DNA from: Streptomyces sp. NBC_00670
GTDB taxonomy: Bacteria > Actinomycetota > Actinomycetes > Streptomycetales > Streptomycetaceae
Length of the DNA stretch: 64,000 nucleotides
Direction: 5' to 3'
Assembly (NCBI RefSeq): GCF_036226765.1
Contig: NZ_CP109017.1
Coordinates: forward strand, 6,387,001 to 6,451,000
Of this stretch, positions 59,386-64,000 are shown in pieces. A program made the position numbers and the translations under genes. Under the pieces are notes generated by a model. The model did not search any database and had not been told where the DNA came from. It worked only from the letters and a program-made list of their open reading frames with translations. Position 1 is the stretch's first letter, and every line of letters starts with the position of its first letter.

Positions 59386-60735
59386 ATGACATCGGTGACG
59401 TCCGAGACCGCCGAGGTCGGAGCGGCCGAGGACGCCCTCCTCGGCGGGGGCGTCTGGGTGGAGCCCTCCGCGGAGGCGGCCGACGGGACCAGGACGGCCG
59501 ATGCCACGGAAGCGGCCGGTGACGCCGAGCCGGCCGACGACGCGGAGGCCGCCGACCCCGTCGACGTGCCCGAAACCGTGCTGCGGGACGCCCGCGACTT
59601 CGGGGAGTACGCCCGTACCGGCGGCTGGGCCTTCGCGCTGAAGGTCGCCCGCAGTGTCCGGCCCGGCGGGCAGCCGGCCGGACAGACCCCGAAGGTGTCC
59701 GCGAGGCGGTTCGCCGAGCTGGCCGGCTGCTCGCCGGAGCGGGTCATGCGCCACTACAAGGCGTGGGACATGGCCGCCGACGACGGACTCGTCCCCCAGT
59801 TCGAGGCGCTCGCCCCCGGCCAGGAGATCGACCTGCCCGACGCCGACGCCTGGGCCGCCTACTACAGCTCCCGCAACAGCGCCGGCTCCGTGCGCGGCAC
59901 CGCGATCACCGCCGCCGCCGAGGCGGAGGGCATCCGGCCCACCAAGGCCCTGGAGGTCGCCGAGAACCCCACCGCGCTGCGGGCCGCGATCCTCGCCGAC
60001 CCGGCCACCGCGCACACCGCCCGCGCCGCCCTCCTCGACCGGTTGCGCGAGGACCCAGCGCTCCAGACCGAACTGGCCCGCGACATCGCCCGCACCGACG
60101 AGCTGAAGAAGGCCGTCGCCACCGAGAACCAGGTCGCGGGGCGGATCGGCTACGTCCGCCGGATCGCCGAGGAGGGCCAGGTCAAGACGCCCGCCGGGCA
60201 GACCATCGAGGCCCCGGCCCCGCTGCGCGTGGAGGCCGAGCGGCATCTGTCCCTGCTCGACGAGCTGGACGACGACGAGGACGCCGGGCAGTGGGCCTTT
60301 GAGGCCTACGACACCGTCCGCGAACTCGTCGTCCAGACCGTCGAGGCCGACCCCGAGCTGCACCTCACCGAGCGCCGCACCAAGTTCTACAGCAGCCTGC
60401 AGAAGGCGACGAAGGTCTTCGAGGAGCTCACCTTCGACGACGCGGAGGAACTGAGCACGCTCTACGAGGACGACATGCTGACCCGCCTGGAGGAGCTCCA
60501 GCAGGCCATCGGCAGCTGCATCACCGCCCTGCGCGGCGCGGCGGCGGCCGCCCCCGGGGCGACTCCGCGGACCGCCGCCGGGGCCACTCCCCAGGGCGCC
60601 CCCGGGCTCCCTGCCCAGGCGGCTCCCGAGGAGGCCGCCGCTCCCGAGGAGGCCGCCGCGCCCGAGGAGGCCGCCGCCGCACCCGCCGCCGTGTCTCCCG
60701 TCGCTACGACTCCCGGCGCACCTCCGCGAGCGTGA
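59386..60735 (+). CDS. Uncharacterised protein, possible HTH and coiled-coil domains
   Basis: A 449-aa acidic protein that I do not recognise. Residues about 1-70 are acidic and disordered; 105-160 contain KVSARRFAELAGCSPERVMRHYKA, which looks like a helix-turn-helix; 170-250 are Ala-rich helices; and 270-395 hold further long helices (EAERHLSLLDELDDDEDAGQ, ALRGAAAAAPG after a coiled region). The tail repeats APEEAA three times. ATG 59386 follows GGAGAG; a GTG at 59350 is in frame. It is divergent from the terpenoid operon, so a regulatory role is possible. Its 3' end overlaps the next gene by 32 bases. Confidence 0.75.
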   Translation: MTSVTSETAEVGAAEDALLGGGVWVEPSAEAADGTRTADATEAAGDAEPADDAEAADPVDVPETVLRDARDFGEYARTGGWAFALKVARSVRPGGQPAGQTPKVSARRFAELAGCSPERVMRHYKAWDMAADDGLVPQFEALAPGQEIDLPDADAWAAYYSSRNSAGSVRGTAITAAAEAEGIRPTKALEVAENPTALRAAILADPATAHTARAALLDRLREDPALQTELARDIARTDELKKAVATENQVAGRIGYVRRIAEEGQVKTPAGQTIEAPAPLRVEAERHLSLLDELDDDEDAGQWAFEAYDTVRELVVQTVEADPELHLTERRTKFYSSLQKATKVFEELTFDDAEELSTLYEDDMLTRLEELQQAIGSCITALRGAAAAAPGATPRTAAGATPQGAPGLPAQAAPEEAAAPEEAAAPEEAAAAPAAVSPVATTPGAPPRA

Positions 60736-61711
60736 CCGGTCGGTGCTCGGCCAGCGACAGCGTGCACGCCTCCGCGATCCAGCCGGCCTCCAGCGCGTCC
60801 GCCACCGTGCACGGTGAGGACCGCCGGCCGGCCACCACCTCGGTGAACGCGGCCAGTTCGCTCCGGTAGGCGGCGGTGAAGCGGTCCATGAAGAAGTCGT
60901 ACGGCAGCCCCGACGGGAACGACACCCCCGGCTCCACCGAGCGCAGCGGCAACCGGTCCTCCAGGCCGACCGCGATGCTGTCGTTGAAGCCGTGCAGCTC
61001 CATGCGGACGTCGTAACCCCGGGCGTTGTGGCGGCTGTTGGACACCACGGCGATCGTGCCGTCGTCCAGGGTGAGGAGCGCGCCCGTGGTGTCCGCGTCG
61101 CCCGCCTCCTTGATGAACTCGGCGCCCCGGTTGCCGCCGGTGGCGTACACCTCGGTGACCTCGCGGCCGGTCACCCAGCGGATGATGTCGAAGTCGTGGA
61201 CCGCGCAGTCGCGGAAGATGCCGCCGGAGGTGGCGATGTACGCGGCGGGCGGCGGCGCCGGGTCCAGCGTCGTGGACCGTACGGTGTGCAGCGGGCCCAG
61301 CTCACCGGCGCGCACGGCCTCCCGGGCGGCGGTGAAACCGGCGTCGAAGCGGCGGTTGTAGCCGATCTGGATCTCCACGCCGCTGTCCCGGACCGCCGCG
61401 AGGACCTCCGTGCCCTCTCGCATCGTGCGGGCCACCGGTTTCTCGCAGAAGACGGGCACCCCGGCCCGCACCGCGGCCAGGAGCAGTTCGGGGTGGGCGT
61501 CGGTCGCCGCGGCGATCACCACGCCGTCCACGCCCGACGCCAGGACGGCCTCCGGCGAGTCCGCGACCTCGGCGCCGAACCGTTCCGCGGCCCGCTTGGC
61601 GGCCTCCGTGAACGGGTCGGTGACCACGAGGGAGTCGACCACCGGGAGGGCGGAGAGGGTCTCGGCGTGGAACGCGCCGATCCGTCCGAGCCCCATGATG
61701 CCGATGCGCAT
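60704..61711 (-). CDS. Gfo/Idh/MocA oxidoreductase (inositol 2-dehydrogenase-like)
   Basis: A 335-aa NAD(P)-dependent dehydrogenase. The Rossmann motif IGIMGLGRIGAFHAETL is at residues 3-19, the family motif FCEKPVA near residue 93, and the catalytic region GGIFRDCAVHDFDIIRWVTG near residues 158-177. It most resembles myo-inositol or sugar 2-dehydrogenases. It leads to the SDR and PhyH genes on the same strand (gaps of 76 and 38 bases), so the three probably act together on a polyol or sugar derivative. Its 3' end overlaps the convergent gene. Confidence 0.9.
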   Translation of the reverse strand: MRIGIMGLGRIGAFHAETLSALPVVDSLVVTDPFTEAAKRAAERFGAEVADSPEAVLASGVDGVVIAAATDAHPELLLAAVRAGVPVFCEKPVARTMREGTEVLAAVRDSGVEIQIGYNRRFDAGFTAAREAVRAGELGPLHTVRSTTLDPAPPPAAYIATSGGIFRDCAVHDFDIIRWVTGREVTEVYATGGNRGAEFIKEAGDADTTGALLTLDDGTIAVVSNSRHNARGYDVRMELHGFNDSIAVGLEDRLPLRSVEPGVSFPSGLPYDFFMDRFTAAYRSELAAFTEVVAGRRSSPCTVADALEAGWIAEACTLSLAEHRPVTLAEVRRES

Positions 61712-61787
61712 GTGCTGCCTTTCGTTTCGTTCTCGGTCGTGCTCGGGGCCGGCCGTGTCCCGTTTCGGGCCCCGTCCGGACCGTACG

Positions 61788-62564
61788 TCAGTCCTGTCCG
61801 CCGACGACGTTCTGGTCCCAGTCCAGGACCGACCCGGTGACCACGCCGGAGCGGTCGGAGAGCAGCAGGACGACGAAGTCCGCGATCTCGTCCGGGTCGC
61901 CGAGTCTGCCCATGGGCAGACGCCGGCCCGCCTCCTCGCGCCAGTCGTCGCCCGCCCCGTGGAAGGCCCGCTGGGTGGCGTCCTCACCCTCCGTCGCCGT
62001 CCAGCCGATGTTGAGCGTGTTGATCCGGACGCGGTCCCAGCGGTGGGCGTGGGCCGCGTTGCGGGTCAGCCCGGCGAGCCCCGCCTTGGCGGCGGAGTAC
62101 GCGGCCAGGTGCGGCGGGCCGCCGTGCGCGCAGTTGGAGCCGATGTTGACGATCGTGCCGGGCGCGCCGCGCCGCACCATGTCCGCCACGGCGGCCCGCA
62201 TCGCGAAGAACGGCCCCCGCAGGTTCACCGCGATGTGTGCGTCGAACAGTTCGGGCGTGGTGTCGAGCAGTGTGCCCCGCGAGGTGAGTCCGGCCGCGTT
62301 GACCAGGCAGTCGATCCGGCCGTGCGCCGCGACCACCCGGGTCACGCTCGCGCCCGCCTCCTCCGCGTCGGCGAGGTCGGCGCGGACGTACGTCGCCTTC
62401 GCCCCGGCGGCGGTCAGTTCGGCGGCCAGGGCCTCGCCCGGCTCCGGTCGGCGGCCGGTGACCGTGACCACCGCGCCCTCCCGGGCGGCGGCCCGGGCCA
62501 CGGCGGCGCCGACGCCCTGGCTGCCGCCGTTGACCAGTACGACCTTGTCGTCCAGCAGTCCCAT
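61788..62564 (-). CDS. Short-chain dehydrogenase/reductase
   Basis: A 258-aa classical SDR. The cofactor motif GGSQGVGAAVARAAAREGAV begins near residue 13, NAAGLTS near residue 87, and the catalytic triad is IVNIGSNCAH then YSAAKAGLAG near residues 151-160. The Ala/Thr-rich C-terminus and YSAAK form are typical of NAD(P)H enzymes on sugars or lipids. It lies 38 bases after the PhyH gene and before the Gfo dehydrogenase in transcription order. Substrate unknown. Confidence 0.92.
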   Translation of the reverse strand: MGLLDDKVVLVNGGSQGVGAAVARAAAREGAVVTVTGRRPEPGEALAAELTAAGAKATYVRADLADAEEAGASVTRVVAAHGRIDCLVNAAGLTSRGTLLDTTPELFDAHIAVNLRGPFFAMRAAVADMVRRGAPGTIVNIGSNCAHGGPPHLAAYSAAKAGLAGLTRNAAHAHRWDRVRINTLNIGWTATEGEDATQRAFHGAGDDWREEAGRRLPMGRLGDPDEIADFVVLLLSDRSGVVTGSVLDWDQNVVGGQD

Positions 62565-62602
62565 CGCGTGCCCCTTCCCTTCCGGCCGGTCGCGGGTCCT
62601 CG

Positions 62603-63775
62603 TCAGCTCCTGCGGCGCCCGGCGGCGGCCGTCAGGGCCTCGCGCAGCGTCTCCGCCGGCCACTCCTCGCGCACCGCGCGCCGTACGAGATCCGCCTGCG
62701 AGGGCGGGGCCAGGCCGTCCACCGGCGGGTCGAGGTCCAGGTTGGTGGGGAAGGGGTAGCCCTCGGCACAGGCGGCGACGACCCGGTCCAGCCACTCCTC
62801 GTCCGCGCCCTGGGCCTTCCGCTCGAGCAGCACCGGGTAGACGGCGTTCACCACGGCCTCGCGGTCCACGCTCTCCATCGCCCGGCCGAACGCCGACGAG
62901 ATCTGCAGCAGGTTGGCCATCCGGCGGACGTCCGCCGAGCGGTTGGCGCCCGCCGCGTGGAACAGCGCCGGGTTGAAGAAGACCGCGTCCCCCTTGGCGA
63001 GCGGAAGCTGCACGTGGTGCGTGTCGAAGTAGGCGCGGAACTCCGGCAGCCGCCAGGCCAGATAGCCCGGTTCGTAGCCCTGCGAGTACGGCAGGTAGAG
63101 CGTCGGCCCCGACTCGACCGGCATGTCGCAGTGCGCCACCGCGCCCTGGAGCGTCAGCACCGGGGAGAGCCGGTGGACGTGCGCCGGATACGCGGCCGCC
63201 GCCTTGGCCGACAGGAAGCCCAGGTGGTAGTCGCGGTGCGGGGACTGAGCGGCACCGCCCGGGTTCACCTGGTTGAGCTGCGAGGTGATCTGGTAGCCGG
63301 GGCCCAGCCACGCCTCGCAGACCAGCGCCACGATCTCGTTGGCGTAGTAGTCCGCGAACACCTCCGGGTCCTGCCGCGCCAGCTTCTCCAGCGCGTTCCA
63401 CACCCGGTCGTTGGCGCCCGGCGCGGCGAAGTGGTCGCCCGCCACCGTGCCGGCCGCGCGCTGTGCGGCTATCAGCGCCTCGAAGGCCGCGGTGGCCCGG
63501 TCCACGACGCCGGGGTCGGGGAAGGCGCCGCGGAAGACGGCCACCCCGGGACCGTCGGTCAGCGCGCGCACCACCTCCTCCGCCACCGCCCGCCGCTCGG
63601 CCGCCCCGGCCGCGCGCAGCCGGTCGCCGTCGTAGAAGAGGACGTCGTGCGCCACCTCGGCGGCGTGCGGATGGTCGGCCGGATCGGTGGTGCGCTCCAC
63701 CAGGGCACGGAAGGCGTCGAGGTCGCAGTCCTGCTCGGACAGCCATGAGCTGCGCACGGGGGTGGCGTGGGACAT
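62603..63775 (-). CDS. Phytanoyl-CoA dioxygenase (PhyH) family protein
   Basis: A 390-aa Fe(II)/2-oxoglutarate dioxygenase. SPHRDYHLGF (near residue 180) has the H-x-D iron motif, and a distal His is in NPALFHAAGANRSADVRRM near residues 264-282, whose Arg should bind 2-oxoglutarate. The family hydroxylates varied small substrates. It is the first gene of a three-gene unit, divergent from a LacI-type regulator that is probably its controller. The gene starts at ATG 63775 with AGGAAAGG upstream. Confidence 0.9.
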   Translation of the reverse strand: MSHATPVRSSWLSEQDCDLDAFRALVERTTDPADHPHAAEVAHDVLFYDGDRLRAAGAAERRAVAEEVVRALTDGPGVAVFRGAFPDPGVVDRATAAFEALIAAQRAAGTVAGDHFAAPGANDRVWNALEKLARQDPEVFADYYANEIVALVCEAWLGPGYQITSQLNQVNPGGAAQSPHRDYHLGFLSAKAAAAYPAHVHRLSPVLTLQGAVAHCDMPVESGPTLYLPYSQGYEPGYLAWRLPEFRAYFDTHHVQLPLAKGDAVFFNPALFHAAGANRSADVRRMANLLQISSAFGRAMESVDREAVVNAVYPVLLERKAQGADEEWLDRVVAACAEGYPFPTNLDLDPPVDGLAPPSQADLVRRAVREEWPAETLREALTAAAGRRRS

Positions 63776-63914
63776 CGGCGTCCTTTCCTGACCGAGGGGC
63801 GACGGAACGCCCGATCACTGCCATTCTGAGGAGCGCGGACCCCTCGGACAACCAGCAGAGAACCCTCAAAAACCCCTCAGCCGACCCCGAGAGAACCCCC
63901 AGGAGACCCCCGAC

Positions 63915-64000
63915 ATGGCCCACCCGTACCCGTTGCGCGAGATAGCCCGCCAGGCCGGGCTCAGCGAGGCCACCGTCGACCGCGTCCTCAACGAACGCGG
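63915..64000 (+). CDS. LacI-family transcriptional regulator, 3' truncated
   Basis: Only 28 codons are in the window. MAHPYPLREIARQAGLSEAT then VDRVLNER is the N-terminal LacI helix-turn-helix. AGGAG precedes ATG 63915. It is divergent from the PhyH-SDR-Gfo unit with a 139-base gap, so it likely represses that unit. The gap has A/C-rich repeats (GAGAACCC, twice) near 63860-63900. Confidence 0.85.
   Translation, partial: MAHPYPLREIARQAGLSEATVDRVLNER

Overview
The window is high-GC actinobacterial DNA and almost certainly comes from a Streptomyces chromosome. The evidence is strong G/C third-position bias, a complete Streptomyces-type hopanoid operon, a conservon (cvn) operon, families such as DUF6126, DUF3140 and DUF6098 that I associate with this genus, a c-di-AMP (ydaO-type) riboswitch ahead of a cell-wall peptidase, and a GC-rich intergenic repeat present in several copies.

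Layout. 1-1606: the end of a polysaccharide/teichoic-acid type ABC exporter (permease and ATPase). 1979-15209: an eleven-gene hopanoid operon running from isoprenoid supply (ispG, dxs, a polyprenyl synthase) through squalene formation (hpnC/D/E) and cyclisation (shc) to side-chain elaboration (hpnH/G/O); it also carries a DUF6380-like protein. 15387-16182: an XRE-cupin regulator with twin palindromic operators and a coupled 39-aa membrane protein. 16201-22060: a tyrosine phosphatase, a riboswitch-controlled LysM/M23 peptidase, two SGNH hydrolases and a metallo-beta-lactamase-fold hydrolase. 22124-29488: a SpoIIE-type phosphatase divergent from a five-gene conservon. 29607-31866: the threonine-to-glycine pair tdh-kbl. 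32131-33448: a LysR regulator and a MmcQ/YjbR protein.

33586-50437 is bracketed by two identical tRNA-Pro(GGG) genes. It holds an ABC exporter, a Rieske-FAD oxidoreductase, a STAS-ANTAR protein, an NmrA-like reductase, an MFS pump, a stress block (large catalase with a sigmaB-like promoter, DUF6098, DUF3140, Dps), a TSUP permease, the cobalamin genes cobK and cobF, and an MFS pump with an appended MarR-like domain.

50508-59050, directly downstream of the second tRNA-Pro, is the most interesting part: a six-gene minus-strand terpenoid operon. In transcription order it encodes a HisC-like aminotransferase, a long-chain-type polyprenyl diphosphate synthase, a UbiA prenyltransferase, a 1069-aa fusion of a squalene-cyclase-fold domain (DxDD motif lost) with a UbiH-like FAD monooxygenase, a TauD-family dioxygenase and a sulfotransferase. 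I infer a prenylated, oxidised and possibly sulfated meroterpenoid whose product I do not recognise.

59386-64000: an unrecognised 449-aa protein, then a Gfo/Idh/MocA dehydrogenase, an SDR and a PhyH dioxygenase divergent from a truncated LacI-family regulator, which looks like a small polyol or sugar-derivative catabolic unit.
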